DNA of 64,000 nucleotides from CAIQPS01 sp963843455 (GCA_963843455.1 CAWJKE010000007.1:310001-374000), one strand, 5' to 3'; positions 42,731 to 51,177 are shown, counted from the stretch's first letter. Translations and numbers: made by a program. Notes: generated from the sequence alone by a model not told the origin.

Positions 42731-43954
42731 CTACTCAGCTATCCAGATGACGATGATGACGTGCGTCCCGGCCTCATCGGGCGTCGTATCGGCAGTTCCA
42801 GACTGCTCGCCCGGGGCGGGTGCCAGGCTGGAGGTCGTGAAGTCGTAGCCCCAGACGGCGGGCTGCAAAGCACGATGAGCGGCGAGCACTGGGAATGTCT
42901 TCTTCTGTCCGAGCAGGCGTTCCGAAGTTCCCTTCGCCGTAGCCGGGGGACCTGCCTCCACCCTCACCACGAGTCCGAGCGAGACGCCTATGGAGCGCAC
43001 CATGTCGACCAACTCTTCCGCATCGATCCGAGGCAAGAAGGCCGCAAAGGTGGGTCCGCTAAGCCACATCGACTGGTCGACGGGCTGCAGCCCGGTGAAG
43101 CCGATGATCTCCTGGACTATGCTCGCGGCCTGCTCTTGGGAGACAGTCGGGAGGGTCAGGGTGCTTGTGACGGTGGTGGTCGTCTCCGTCGCCGCCGCGC
43201 CCGTCGTCGGGGCCCCGGCCGTGGCCGTCGAAGCCGTTCCCGCAGCTGCGCTGGTGGTCGGGCTCTGAGCGGCGGTCACAGGGGTGTCGACGGCGGCCCG
43301 GAATGAGACGTAGGCCGGGGCATTCGTCGTCGCCAGCGCGTTGATCATCGCCTTGCGGTCCTGCGTGGCGGGGACTACCAGCGGAGCTTCGTCGGTAGCT
43401 GGAGGCCCGGCGGTGAGGGCCGTAGTACTCGTGGCCCCTGCGCTGGTGGGCGTGGCTGTAGCACCGGCCACAGTGGTCGCGGGGGCCGCTGTGGTGGCGC
43501 TCTCGGCCATCGTGGTCATGCCGGCCGACCGATTGGAGTCGGTGACCAGCTCAGCCCCCGGACCGGTCCGCGCGATGCTGTACATGGTCACGGCCGCGAG
43601 GAGCGCCACGACCGCCAGGGTGGCTGGTATCCACGCCCGGAACGCGCGATACCACCTCGGGGTGCGGGCGACCTTCTGCACGGCGCCCGGCCGAGCAAGT
43701 GCCTGTCCGCCGGGGGAGGGGAAGATTATCTCCCCGATAGCCCGGTATTCCAGGTCCTCCGGCGGGTCGTCCAGAGCGGTCTCCTGGAGGAATCTGACGA
43801 CCGATTGCTGTCTGCGCAGACGGGCGGCGCAATCGGGGCAGCCGGCCAGGTGGCTCTCCACCGCGCCCCTTGCCTCCGAGTCGAGTCGCCCGTCAAGATA
43901 GTCGACGGCCACCTCGGCCCAATCGTCTACGTGTTGATCGCCCCTGATCATCAT
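42731..43954 (-). CDS. Anti-sigma factor with zf-HC2 domain and large exported sensor region
   Basis: A 407-residue protein. The N-terminal zinc-finger anti-sigma domain has HLAGCPDC (HxxxCxxC, residues ~35-42). One transmembrane helix (~112-128, IPATLAVVALLAAVTMYSI) is followed by two Thr/Ala-rich low-complexity stretches and a C-terminal globular region (~275-407) that I do not recognise. Its ATG overlaps the stop of the ECF sigma gene, the usual sigma/anti-sigma coupling. It should hold the sigma factor inactive at the membrane and respond to an outside signal. Most zf-HC2 anti-sigmas are far shorter. Confidence 0.85.
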   Translation of the reverse strand: MMIRGDQHVDDWAEVAVDYLDGRLDSEARGAVESHLAGCPDCAARLRRQQSVVRFLQETALDDPPEDLEYRAIGEIIFPSPGGQALARPGAVQKVARTPRWYRAFRAWIPATLAVVALLAAVTMYSIARTGPGAELVTDSNRSAGMTTMAESATTAAPATTVAGATATPTSAGATSTTALTAGPPATDEAPLVVPATQDRKAMINALATTNAPAYVSFRAAVDTPVTAAQSPTTSAAAGTASTATAGAPTTGAAATETTTTVTSTLTLPTVSQEQAASIVQEIIGFTGLQPVDQSMWLSGPTFAAFLPRIDAEELVDMVRSIGVSLGLVVRVEAGPPATAKGTSERLLGQKKTFPVLAAHRALQPAVWGYDFTTSSLAPAPGEQSGTADTTPDEAGTHVIIVIWIAE

Positions 43955-44610
43955 CCTCTGCGTTCCCCCGTTGTACCCTGCGGTGTGACGCCGGTGCCCG
44001 AAACGGGGTTCCGCTCCCCGGGCAGGCCGTAGCCCGCCTCGGTCAACGCAGCCGCGAGCGCCTCTCTGGCCCGGAAGATCCGGGACTTGATCGTCCCCTC
44101 CTGCACCCCCAGTATCTCTGCCGCCTCGTCATAGGGAAAGCCGAGCAGATCGCAGAGAACGACCGCGAACCGGAACCCTTCGTTGAGGCTCATGAGGGCG
44201 TCGCGCAACGGGTCCGAAAGTCCATCGAGGGCCGGATCGATCCCGGCGCGTCCCGAGCCCACGACGGCGCCACCGCCGCTGGGTCCGGATATCTCCTCCA
44301 GTATGTCCCCGTCCATGGGCTCCGGGCGCTGTCTGCGCAGATGATCGTATGCGGCGTTGACCACGATGCGGTGGAGCCAGGTGGTGAAGCGGGCGTCGCC
44401 TTTGAACGAGTCGAGGTTCCGGAAGGCCTTTATGAACGCTTCCTGAGCAACATCCGCCGCATCCCAGGGGTTGCCAAGGGTACGAAGCGCCAGGTTGTAG
44501 ACCCGGCGTTCGTGCCTACGGTAGAGCTCGGTCAGGGCGTCGGCATCCCCGTTGCGGGCTCGTTCTATGAGATGAGTATCGGCGTCGCGTACCTGCGGGG
44601 CCAGGCTCAA
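43951..44610 (-). CDS. ECF RNA polymerase sigma factor (RpoE/SigE-like)
   Basis: A 219-residue ECF sigma factor. Region 2 (LYRRHERRVYNLALRTLGN, DVAQEAFIKAFRNLDSFKG, FTTWLHRIVVNAAYDHLRR) and region 4 (RFAVVLCDLLGFPYDEAAEILGVQEGTIKSRIFRAREAL) are complete, with an ~80-residue Gly-rich linker and a C-terminal tail. TTG start, with AAGGAG about 12 nt upstream and a TAGAAT promoter ~47 nt upstream. Coupled to its anti-sigma factor by a 4-bp overlap. The regulon is unknown; envelope stress is a reasonable guess. Confidence 0.93.
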   Translation of the reverse strand: MSLAPQVRDADTHLIERARNGDADALTELYRRHERRVYNLALRTLGNPWDAADVAQEAFIKAFRNLDSFKGDARFTTWLHRIVVNAAYDHLRRQRPEPMDGDILEEISGPSGGGAVVGSGRAGIDPALDGLSDPLRDALMSLNEGFRFAVVLCDLLGFPYDEAAEILGVQEGTIKSRIFRAREALAAALTEAGYGLPGERNPVSGTGVTPQGTTGERRG

Positions 44611-44656
44611 GCGTCGTCACTGCTCCTTAAGCTTCACGTCCTCTCACGCGCTTCAC

Positions 44657-44679
44657 ATTCTAACAGGGTCGACTATGCT
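44657..44679. promoter_or_regulatory. Divergent promoters of sigma factor and DUF1844 genes
   Basis: Minus-strand TAGAAT (44657-44662) and plus-strand TATGCT (44674-44679) drive the two gene sets. They are housekeeping-type -10 boxes; I see no ECF-type AAC/CGT autoregulatory motif. Confidence 0.45.
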
Positions 44680-44726
44680 AAGGTCGATTTGACCTGCATG
44701 TGACCGCGAGGAGAGGGGTGGCACCC

Positions 44727-45092
44727 ATGCCGGAAGAGGATGTCGACGGCACGGAGAACAGTCAGGTGCACGCGGACGAGATTGAGGCCATGCAGCGCCT
44801 GCAGGAGGAGATCGGACGCTTGTCGGTCGCCGATCACCTGTCGCTGATGATGCACTCACTGTCGTCGCTGGCTGTCGATCGGTTGGGAATGGGTCAGGAG
44901 CCCGGTAGGCGCAAGGACTTGGATCAGGCCCGTCTGGCCATCGATGGCTTCAGGGCACTCCTGGGCGTGCTCGAAGGGAAACGGCCGGCCGAAGAGATCA
45001 CAGCTCACCGCGCGGCGCTTTCCCAACTGCAGATGGCCTACGTGGGCGCGCTCGAGGACGGGGATGGTGACGGAGCGGCCGGAGGCTCGTGA
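44727..45092 (+). CDS. DUF1844 domain protein
   Basis: A 121-residue acidic, helical protein. The core VADHLSLMMHSLSSLAVDRLGM followed by DLDQARLAIDGFRALLGVLEG and LSQLQMAYV fits DUF1844, a family of unknown function found in many bacteria. No signal peptide. I prefer ATG 44727 (GAGGAGAGGGGTGG upstream) to GTG 44700. It precedes mtnP by 63 bp. Confidence 0.72.
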   Translation: MPEEDVDGTENSQVHADEIEAMQRLQEEIGRLSVADHLSLMMHSLSSLAVDRLGMGQEPGRRKDLDQARLAIDGFRALLGVLEGKRPAEEITAHRAALSQLQMAYVGALEDGDGDGAAGGS

Positions 45093-45155
45093 TACGCTGG
45101 CTTTCCGACCGTGGCCAGGCGTCAGGGGGCTGTAGGTCGCCAACAAAGGAGGAGC

Positions 45156-46022
45156 ATGTCCGTCCAGATCGGCATCATCGGCGGGAGCGGGCTCTACGAT
45201 ATGGCGGAGTTGACAGACCGTGAGGAAGTCCGGTTGTCGACGCCGTTCGGTGATCCCAGCGGTCCCTACGTGCTGGCCACGCTGCGCGGACACCGGGTGG
45301 CCTTTCTGGCACGCCACGGAGCCGGGCATCGGATCCCCCCCTCGGAGCTCAACTTTCGCGCCAATATCTTCGGGTTCAAGCTTCTGGGCATCGAGAGGAT
45401 CTTCTCGGCCAGCGCTGTCGGTAGCTTGAGAGAAGAGTATCCGCCGCTCGACATCGTCGTCCCCGACCAGTTCTTCGACCGGACCCGCGGACGGATCAGC
45501 ACGTTCTTCGCAGGACAGGGTCTTGCCGTCCACGTGTCGTTCGCCCACCCGATCTGCTCTGAACTGAGTGTTATTGCGTTCGAGTCTGCGCAAGCGGTGG
45601 GCGCGCAGGCCCATATGGGCGGGACCTACGTGTGCATGGAAGGACCCCAGTTCTCTACAGTGGCCGAGTCGCGGCTCTACCGCAGCTGGGGGATGGACGT
45701 CATTGGGATGACCAACCTCCAGGAAGCGAAATTGGCCCGCGAAGCCGAGATCTGCTACACGACCATCGCGCTCGTCACCGACTACGATAGTTGGCATCCT
45801 GACCACGAGAGCGTGACCGTGGACATGGTCGTGGCGAATCTGTCGCGGAATGCCGAGATGGCCCAACAGCTTGTCGCGGAGGCCGTCGGACGCGTGCCGG
45901 CCGACCGTGGCTGCACGTGCGGGAGCGCGTTGGCCACCGCCATCATCACCAGCCCCGGCGCGATCTCGGCGCAGACGAAACGGGATCTGGCTCCCATAAT
46001 CGGCAAGTATGTGGGGCAGTGA
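45156..46022 (+). CDS. mtnP: S-methyl-5'-thioadenosine phosphorylase
   Basis: A 288-residue purine nucleoside phosphorylase superfamily member. Motifs are GIIGGSGLYD, FLARHGAGHRIPPSELNFRAN, YVCMEGPQFSTVAESRLYRSWGMDVIGM and TNLQEAKLAREAEICY; the last is typical of MTA phosphorylases. It splits MTA to adenine and 5-methylthioribose-1-phosphate for methionine salvage. AAAGGAGG lies 4 nt before the ATG; the upstream in-frame start is discarded. No other methionine-salvage gene is adjacent. Confidence 0.92.
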   Translation: MSVQIGIIGGSGLYDMAELTDREEVRLSTPFGDPSGPYVLATLRGHRVAFLARHGAGHRIPPSELNFRANIFGFKLLGIERIFSASAVGSLREEYPPLDIVVPDQFFDRTRGRISTFFAGQGLAVHVSFAHPICSELSVIAFESAQAVGAQAHMGGTYVCMEGPQFSTVAESRLYRSWGMDVIGMTNLQEAKLAREAEICYTTIALVTDYDSWHPDHESVTVDMVVANLSRNAEMAQQLVAEAVGRVPADRGCTCGSALATAIITSPGAISAQTKRDLAPIIGKYVGQ

Positions 46023-46024
46023 GC

Positions 46025-46960
46025 ATGCTCTCTGACACGGGGGCGGGCCCGATCCTGGCCGTTGGCTCGGTCGCCTTCGACAGCATCAAGAACCCATTCG
46101 GCGAGGCGACACGGGTGGTGGGCGGCTCGGCTACCTACTTCTCCCTGGCGGCCTCGTTCTTCACCGACGTGAGACTTGTCGCCGTAGTAGGCGAAGACTT
46201 CGCGGCCCAGGGTGCACAGGTGTTCGACGGTCGGACGATAGATCTCACAGGCCTGCAGACCGTTGCAGGGGAGACGTTTCGTTGGAGGGGCGAATATGGG
46301 TTTGATCTCAACCAACGCGAGACCATATACACCAAGCTGAATGTCTTCGAGCAGTTCCAGCCGGTCATTCCCGAGGCGTACCGCAATTCCCCGTTCGTCT
46401 TCCTGGGTAATATCCATCCCCGGCTGCAGTCGGAAGTCCTGGATCAGGTCACGGCGCCCCGTCTGGTGGCCGCCGACACGATGAACTACTGGATCGAGGG
46501 CACGCCCGACGAACTCCGCGAAGTGCTCAAGCGCGTGGATATCCTGATCATCAACGACTCCGAGGCGAGAGAGCTGTCGCGGCAGGCCAACCTGGTCAAG
46601 GCCGCCCGTATCCTTCGAGCCATGGGCCCCCGCACGGTCGTCATCAAGCGCGGCGAGAACGGCGTATTGATGACGTGCTCGGGCGAAGGGGAGTTCTTTG
46701 CGGCTCCGGCCTTACCGTTGGAGGAAGTGTTCGATCCCACCGGTGCCGGCGACACATTTGCCGGAGGCTTCATCGGGTATCTGGCGGCGTGCGGGGACAT
46801 CAGCGACGCGGCCATGGCGCGGGCGATCATCTACGGCAGCACGCTCGCGTCGTTCGCGGTCGAAGACTTCAGCATCGATCGGCTTCTACGCCTGACCAAA
46901 GATGAGATCGCGGGGCGCTTCGGGCACTTCAAGCGTCTGACGCATTTCGACGAGGGCTAG
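46025..46960 (+). CDS. PfkB family sugar/nucleoside kinase
   Basis: A 311-residue ribokinase-like kinase. It starts with the sugar-binding GSVAFDSIKNPFG and GGSATYFSLAASFF and has the family signature DPTGAGDTFAGGFIGY with the catalytic Asp (~residues 239-254). The beta-lid residues resemble nucleoside kinases more than fructokinases. It starts 2 bp after mtnP, so the two are one unit; the substrate may be a ribose-containing product of nucleoside salvage, but this is inference. The 3' end overlaps the convergent gene by 4 bp. Confidence 0.85.
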   Translation: MLSDTGAGPILAVGSVAFDSIKNPFGEATRVVGGSATYFSLAASFFTDVRLVAVVGEDFAAQGAQVFDGRTIDLTGLQTVAGETFRWRGEYGFDLNQRETIYTKLNVFEQFQPVIPEAYRNSPFVFLGNIHPRLQSEVLDQVTAPRLVAADTMNYWIEGTPDELREVLKRVDILIINDSEARELSRQANLVKAARILRAMGPRTVVIKRGENGVLMTCSGEGEFFAAPALPLEEVFDPTGAGDTFAGGFIGYLAACGDISDAAMARAIIYGSTLASFAVEDFSIDRLLRLTKDEIAGRFGHFKRLTHFDEG

Positions 46961-47496
46961 GGCTCCGGACGCTCAGCGGGTGGTGCCTGCCGCGGCCGGC
47001 TTCCGCGAGGGGCTTGAGCGGCCGCCGCTTCCCCCCGGGCGGGTGTCTGAGAAGCAGCGGCGTCCGTCGCGCCTTCGGTCGGCGACCCCGGGGCCTGCGC
47101 GACCGGCGTCTGGGTTGCCCGCGACTCGTCGGCCGCCGGGTGCTCCACAACCAGTTTGTCGCCCTCGCGGCGGATCGTGGTGTTCTGGAGGTAGGCGAGA
47201 GTAGACGACTTGCGTGTGTCGTCGGCTTCGCCGGCCAGCGCCACGTCCATGTCGAGCACGCTCCCGTAGAGCTGCTCGACCAGACGGATGGCCTCCTCGG
47301 CGGTGAGATTCAAAGGCTTGAGCTGCGAGGCTACCTTGGACAGGATGGCCTTGAGGGCGGTGAGGGAGTCGCTTTCCTGGATATCACCCTCGCCGGACCG
47401 GCGCTGCTGCTCATCATCGGGCTGGTAGTCCCGGCGGTCGAAGTCCCGTCGGTCGCGGTCGCGACCGTCTCTGTCCCGGCCGTCTCTCTTGCTCAT
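46957..47496 (-). CDS. Hypothetical protein with Arg-Asp repeats
   Basis: A 179-residue protein that I do not recognise. The N-terminal ~30 residues are an Arg/Asp/Gly repeat (SKRDGRDRDGRDRDRRDFD). A helical, probably folded core (~45-120; LTALKAILSKVASQLKPLNL, AEEAIRLVEQLYGSV, then beta-like TTIRREGDKLVVEHP) follows, and then a disordered Ala/Pro/Thr tail. No membrane segment. Its ATG overlaps the stop of the epimerase gene by one base (TGATG), so it is translated together with it. Confidence 0.7.
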   Translation of the reverse strand: MSKRDGRDRDGRDRDRRDFDRRDYQPDDEQQRRSGEGDIQESDSLTALKAILSKVASQLKPLNLTAEEAIRLVEQLYGSVLDMDVALAGEADDTRKSSTLAYLQNTTIRREGDKLVVEHPAADESRATQTPVAQAPGSPTEGATDAAASQTPARGEAAAAQAPRGSRPRQAPPAERPEP

Positions 47497-48428
47497 CACT
47501 TCTCACTCTCCATCTGATTGCGATAGAACTCCACGGCGTCCGCCACGCCCTCGACGAAGCCGACCTTCCAGCTCCACCCGAGCTCGCGTTCGGCTTTGGA
47601 GGCGTCCAGCGCTATGTGCTCGACCTCTCCCGGCCGCACGGGCGCGAACCTGGGAGCCATCTCCGACCCTACTGCGGTGCGGACGGCCTCGAACACCTCG
47701 AGGTCGCTCACCTCGATACCTCGTCCCAGATTGTAGACGCCGCTGACCGGGCTGTTAAGGGCGAGGACGTTGGCGGCGGCAATGTCGGCCACGTTGCAGT
47801 AGTCACGGGTCTTGGTGCCGTCGCCGAAGATGGTGGACGGTTGCCCAGCCAGCATCTGCAGCGCGAAGATGGCCACGACCCCGGCCTCGCCGTGAGGATC
47901 CTGGCGGGGACCGTAGACGTTGGGGTAGCGGAGGACGACATAGTCGATGCCATGATTGGTCTTGTAAGCGAACAGGTAGTGCTCCACGGTATGCTTGCTT
48001 ACTCCGTAGGGCGAGAGGGGGTCGATCGGGTGGGCCTCGTCGACCGGCAAGTAGCTCGGCTCTCCAAAAAGGGCGCCGCCCGTGCCTGCATAGATGACCT
48101 TCCGAACGCCGTAGGCGCGGCAGCATTCCAGGAGGTTGAGAGAACCGAGGATGTTGACGGAGGCGTCGTAGGCCGGTTCGCGGACAGAGCGGGTGACGTC
48201 GATGTGCGCCGCGTGATGGACCACGACTTCCGGGATCTCCGACCGGAAGACTTCTCGGAGCGCGTCGTCGCGGATGTCGACCTCGTAGAACCTCGCCCCG
48301 GCAGGGAGGTTCTCCCGTTTGCCGCTGGCCAGATTGTCCACTATGGCTACGTCGTGGCCCAGGGCCAGCAGGCTGTCACTCACGTGCGAGGCGATGAAGC
48401 CCGCTCCTCCGGTGACCAAGATCTTCAC
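47496..48428 (-). CDS. NAD-dependent sugar-nucleotide epimerase (GalE-like)
   Basis: A 310-residue extended short-chain dehydrogenase. It has the Rossmann GxxGxxG motif in VTGGAGFIASHV, HHAAHIDVTRSV, and the catalytic YGVSK (YxxxK), then PNVYGPRQDPHGEAG and DYCNVADIAAAN. Close to UDP-glucose/UDP-glucuronate 4-epimerases that feed cell-wall or capsule glycans; the exact substrate is open. GTG 48428 was chosen because GGAGG lies just upstream and homology begins VKILVTGG; the longer frame runs through tRNA genes. A TACACT box is at 48470-48475. Confidence 0.9.
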   Translation of the reverse strand: MKILVTGGAGFIASHVSDSLLALGHDVAIVDNLASGKRENLPAGARFYEVDIRDDALREVFRSEIPEVVVHHAAHIDVTRSVREPAYDASVNILGSLNLLECCRAYGVRKVIYAGTGGALFGEPSYLPVDEAHPIDPLSPYGVSKHTVEHYLFAYKTNHGIDYVVLRYPNVYGPRQDPHGEAGVVAIFALQMLAGQPSTIFGDGTKTRDYCNVADIAAANVLALNSPVSGVYNLGRGIEVSDLEVFEAVRTAVGSEMAPRFAPVRPGEVEHIALDASKAERELGWSWKVGFVEGVADAVEFYRNQMESEK

Positions 48429-48469
48429 GCACCCTCCTCTTCGCCGCGCAGCCGTTCGTGGATGCTCCC

Positions 48470-48475
48470 AGTGTA
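48470..48475 (-). promoter_or_regulatory. -10 box of the epimerase gene
   Basis: Minus-strand TACACT, ~41 nt before the GTG start; here a ribosome site GGAGGG is present. Confidence 0.5.
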
Positions 48476-48542
48476 GTGCAGAAACGGGCCGGGGGTCGGC
48501 AAGGCATGGGCGTCTGAAGGGCCAGGGGTGCGGCCGATACGC

Positions 48543-48548
48543 TATACT
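48543..48548 (+). promoter_or_regulatory. -10 box of the five-tRNA cluster
   Basis: TATACT, 31 nt before tRNA-Pro(TGG). No other promoter is obvious before the trigger factor gene, so the tRNAs and tig may share a transcript. Confidence 0.5.
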
Positions 48549-48579
48549 CTCGCGGCCGAAGCCAAGGGAGTGCGGCTGT

Positions 48580-48656
48580 CGGGACGTGGCGCAGCCTGGT
48601 AGCGCACCTGCTTTGGGAGCAGGGGGTCGGAGGTTCAAATCCTCTCGTCCCGACCA
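48580..48656 (+). tRNA. tRNA-Pro (anticodon TGG)
   Basis: 77 nt; acceptor CGGGACG with CGTCCCG, anticodon loop TTTGGGA in stem CCTGC/GCAGG, T arm GGAGGTTCAAATCCTCT, encoded CCA. Closely similar to the CGG isoacceptor at 42621. Confidence 0.96.
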
Positions 48657-48686
48657 CGGTCCGGCTGGGGCGGCAGGGTGTAGCGG

Positions 48687-48759
48687 GCGGGTGTAGCTCA
48701 GTTGGCAGAGCGTCAGCCTTCCAAGCTGAATGTCGCGGGTTCGAACCCCGTCGCCCGCT
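48687..48759 (+). tRNA. tRNA-Gly (anticodon TCC)
   Basis: 73 nt; acceptor GCGGGTG with CGCCCGC (one T-G wobble), anticodon loop CTTCCAA in stem TCAGC/GCTGA, T arm with GGTTCGAACCCC. CCA is not encoded. Confidence 0.94.
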
Positions 48760-48799
48760 CTTCCGCCGGCCGCTCGCCACAGCGGCGGTGTTGGGGTGT

Positions 48800-48873
<74 letters not shown>

Positions 48874-48924
48874 CCTCAGCGTGGTGTCTGGGACCGGGGT
48901 GGATGGCGCTGGTTGTAGAGACAT

Positions 48925-48998
48925 GGTGAACGTAGCTCAGTTGGCAGAGCACTGGGTTGTGGCCCCAGCGGTCGCGGGTTCAAGTCCCGTCGTTCACC
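48925..48998 (+). tRNA. tRNA-His (anticodon GTG)
   Basis: 74 nt including the extra G-1 (48925), which pairs with C73 (48998), the His identity element. Acceptor GTGAACG with CGTTCAC, anticodon loop TTGTGGC in stem CTGGG/CCCAG. CCA is not encoded. Confidence 0.95.
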
Positions 48999-49024
48999 CC
49001 TTGGGATCGAGCCGCGAAGCGTCG

Positions 49025-49104
49025 GCGGGTGTGGCGGAATGGCAGACGCGCATGATTTAGGATCATGTGTCTTTGACGTGGAGGTTCGAGTCCTCTCACC
49101 CGCA
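49025..49104 (+). tRNA. tRNA-Leu (anticodon TAG)
   Basis: 80 nt; acceptor GCGGGTG with CACCCGC, anticodon loop TTTAGGA in stem CATGA/TCATG, a short class II variable arm, T arm GGAGGTTCGAGTCCTCT. CCA is not encoded. It ends 39 nt before the tig start. Confidence 0.94.
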
Positions 49105-49143
49105 TTCGGGTAACACCGCCGTAGGAGCAACGAAAGGAAGAAC

Positions 49144-50550
49144 GTGAAGACGACCCTCAGCGAGCGCGAAGGAAACACGGTCAAGCTTGCGGTCGAGGTT
49201 TCCGGCGAGGAGCTGCAGGAAGCATTCGATTCCCGTTTGAAGCAGGTGGCCAAGGAAGTCCGGATCCCTGGTTTCCGCCAGGGCAAGGTGCCTCTGGTCA
49301 TGGTCAGACAGCGTTTGGGCGATGACGCCATCCTGGTTGACGCCGTGGAGGATGCCATGGGGCGCTGGTTCGCCTCCGCGGCGATCGAACTCGGCATCGA
49401 CCCGGTCGATCGGCCGCAGATAGAGGTGGGCGACGAAGTACCCGAGATGGGCAAGCCGTTCAGCTTCACCGCCTCTGTCACCGTGATGCCCGAAGTCGAA
49501 CTGGGCCAGTACTTGGGCGTGGAGGTGCCGAAGGACGCGGACGAGGTGACCACCGAGGAAGTCGACGCGCAGATGGACCGGTTGAGGAACGAGTTCGCCG
49601 AGCTCAAGCCTCTCGAGGGCCGGGCAGTGCAGAGCGGCGATTTCGTGACTGCCGATTTCCGGGCGGAAGTCGAGGGCGAGCCTGTTGAGGGGCTCGAAGC
49701 GGCCGATTTCGTGTTCGAGGTGGGTGCGGACCGGATCTTCAACGAAGTGGAAGAAGCGGTCGTCGGCATGAACGCCGGAGAAGCCAAGACGTTCCCGCTG
49801 CCCTTGCCGGAGGGCTTTCCCGACGAACTGGGGGGCAAGACGGCAGACTTCACCGTCACGGTGAAGGAGATCAAAGAGAAGGTCATGCCTCCGCTCACCG
49901 ACCTCTGGGCTTCGGAGATCAGCGAGTTCCCGACTCTGCTCGAGCTTCGGCAGGAGATCCGAGGCAAGCTGCAGGCCGGCAAGACCCACTCCGCGAATCA
50001 GCGTTTCCGCTCCCTGGCCGTCAAGGCCGTGACCGATAATGCAAGTCTCGACCTGCCCGACGTGGTCGTGCGGGAGCAGGCCGAGGAGATGCTGGCAGAC
50101 TTCAGGCAGTCGCTTGAGGCCCAGGGTGGCGATCTGGACACCTACATGCAGGGAACGGGGACCACGGTCGAGCAGATGATCGGGGATTTGAAGCCCGCAG
50201 CCGCCAATAACGTCAAGACCGGTCTGGTCCTCGATGCTGTGGCTCAGGCCGCGGGCCTCGAAGTCACCGACGAAGAGGTGCAGGCGGCGGTCGCCCAGAT
50301 GGCCGCGTCCGGCCGGGTCGATGCGAAGACGTTCGAAGACCGCCTGCGCAAGAGTGGCCGGATCCAGGCCGTCAGGTGGCAGATACTCCGCGATAAGGCG
50401 GCCGATTTCATCGCCGCCAACGCCGTTCCCCTCACCGAGGGTGCGGCGGCGGTCGCCGAAGCCAAGGAGGCTTTGGCGGCGGTCGCGCCCGAGGCACAGG
50501 CCCCGACGGAAACACCGGAGGCGGAGGCGACGGCTCCCGCTGCTGAATAG
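49144..50550 (+). CDS. tig: Trigger factor
   Basis: A 468-residue ribosome-associated chaperone and peptidyl-prolyl isomerase. The N-terminal ribosome-binding domain has the signature GFRQGKVP (residues ~43-50). The PPIase domain (~150-235; SGDFVTADFRAEVEGEPVEG) and the helical C-terminal arms follow, with an Ala/Pro/Glu-rich tail. GTG start with AAAGGAAG upstream. tig-clpP-clpX-lon is a widespread protein-quality-control cluster. Confidence 0.95.
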   Translation: MKTTLSEREGNTVKLAVEVSGEELQEAFDSRLKQVAKEVRIPGFRQGKVPLVMVRQRLGDDAILVDAVEDAMGRWFASAAIELGIDPVDRPQIEVGDEVPEMGKPFSFTASVTVMPEVELGQYLGVEVPKDADEVTTEEVDAQMDRLRNEFAELKPLEGRAVQSGDFVTADFRAEVEGEPVEGLEAADFVFEVGADRIFNEVEEAVVGMNAGEAKTFPLPLPEGFPDELGGKTADFTVTVKEIKEKVMPPLTDLWASEISEFPTLLELRQEIRGKLQAGKTHSANQRFRSLAVKAVTDNASLDLPDVVVREQAEEMLADFRQSLEAQGGDLDTYMQGTGTTVEQMIGDLKPAAANNVKTGLVLDAVAQAAGLEVTDEEVQAAVAQMAASGRVDAKTFEDRLRKSGRIQAVRWQILRDKAADFIAANAVPLTEGAAAVAEAKEALAAVAPEAQAPTETPEAEATAPAAE

Positions 50551-50581
50551 GCGTCTAGTCCCCGCGTAAAGGACGGTAACC

Positions 50582-51166
50582 GTGAGTCCACTCATACCAA
50601 TGGTGGTCGAGCAGACCAGCCGAGGCGAACGCGCGTTTGACATCTACTCGCGCCTGCTGAGCGAGCGCATCATCTTCCTTGGCAGCCCGATCAACGACGC
50701 GGTGGCCAACTTGATCGTTGCTCAGCTTCTCCATCTGGAGTCCGAGGACCCCGACAAGGACATCTCCATCTACGTGAACAGCCCGGGCGGCCACGTGTAC
50801 GCCGGGCTGGCGATCTACGACACTATGCAGTTCGTCAAGCCCGATGTGTCGACGATATGCGTGGGGATAGCCATGTCGATGGGTGCGCTGCTACTTGCCG
50901 GCGGGGCAAAAGGTAAACGCTTCGCTCTACCGAATTCGAAGATACTGATCCATCAGGTGTCGGGCGGGTTCGAAGGTCCGGCGACGGACATCGAGATCCA
51001 CGCCCGAGAGGCGCTAAGCCTGCGGAAGCGTCTTGACGAGATACTTGCCAAGCACACGGGACAGGATCTGGAGAAGGTCGAGCGTGACACTGATCGGGAC
51101 TACTTCATGACTGCCGAAGACTCGCTCGCCTACGGGATCGTCGACAAGATCATCGAACACAGGTAG
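50582..51166 (+). CDS. clpP: ATP-dependent Clp protease proteolytic subunit ClpP
   Basis: A 194-residue serine protease subunit that forms the tetradecameric chamber. Catalytic Ser99 lies in GIAMSMGALLLAGG, His in KILIHQVSGG, and Asp in the later ERDTDRD segment. It starts MSPLIPMVVEQTSRGERAFDIYSRLL, the classical mature end of ClpP. GTG start, 31 bp after tig and 11 bp before clpX. It degrades tmRNA-tagged proteins together with ClpX. Confidence 0.97.
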   Translation: MSPLIPMVVEQTSRGERAFDIYSRLLSERIIFLGSPINDAVANLIVAQLLHLESEDPDKDISIYVNSPGGHVYAGLAIYDTMQFVKPDVSTICVGIAMSMGALLLAGGAKGKRFALPNSKILIHQVSGGFEGPATDIEIHAREALSLRKRLDEILAKHTGQDLEKVERDTDRDYFMTAEDSLAYGIVDKIIEHR

Positions 51167-51177
51167 GGGGTCGACTC

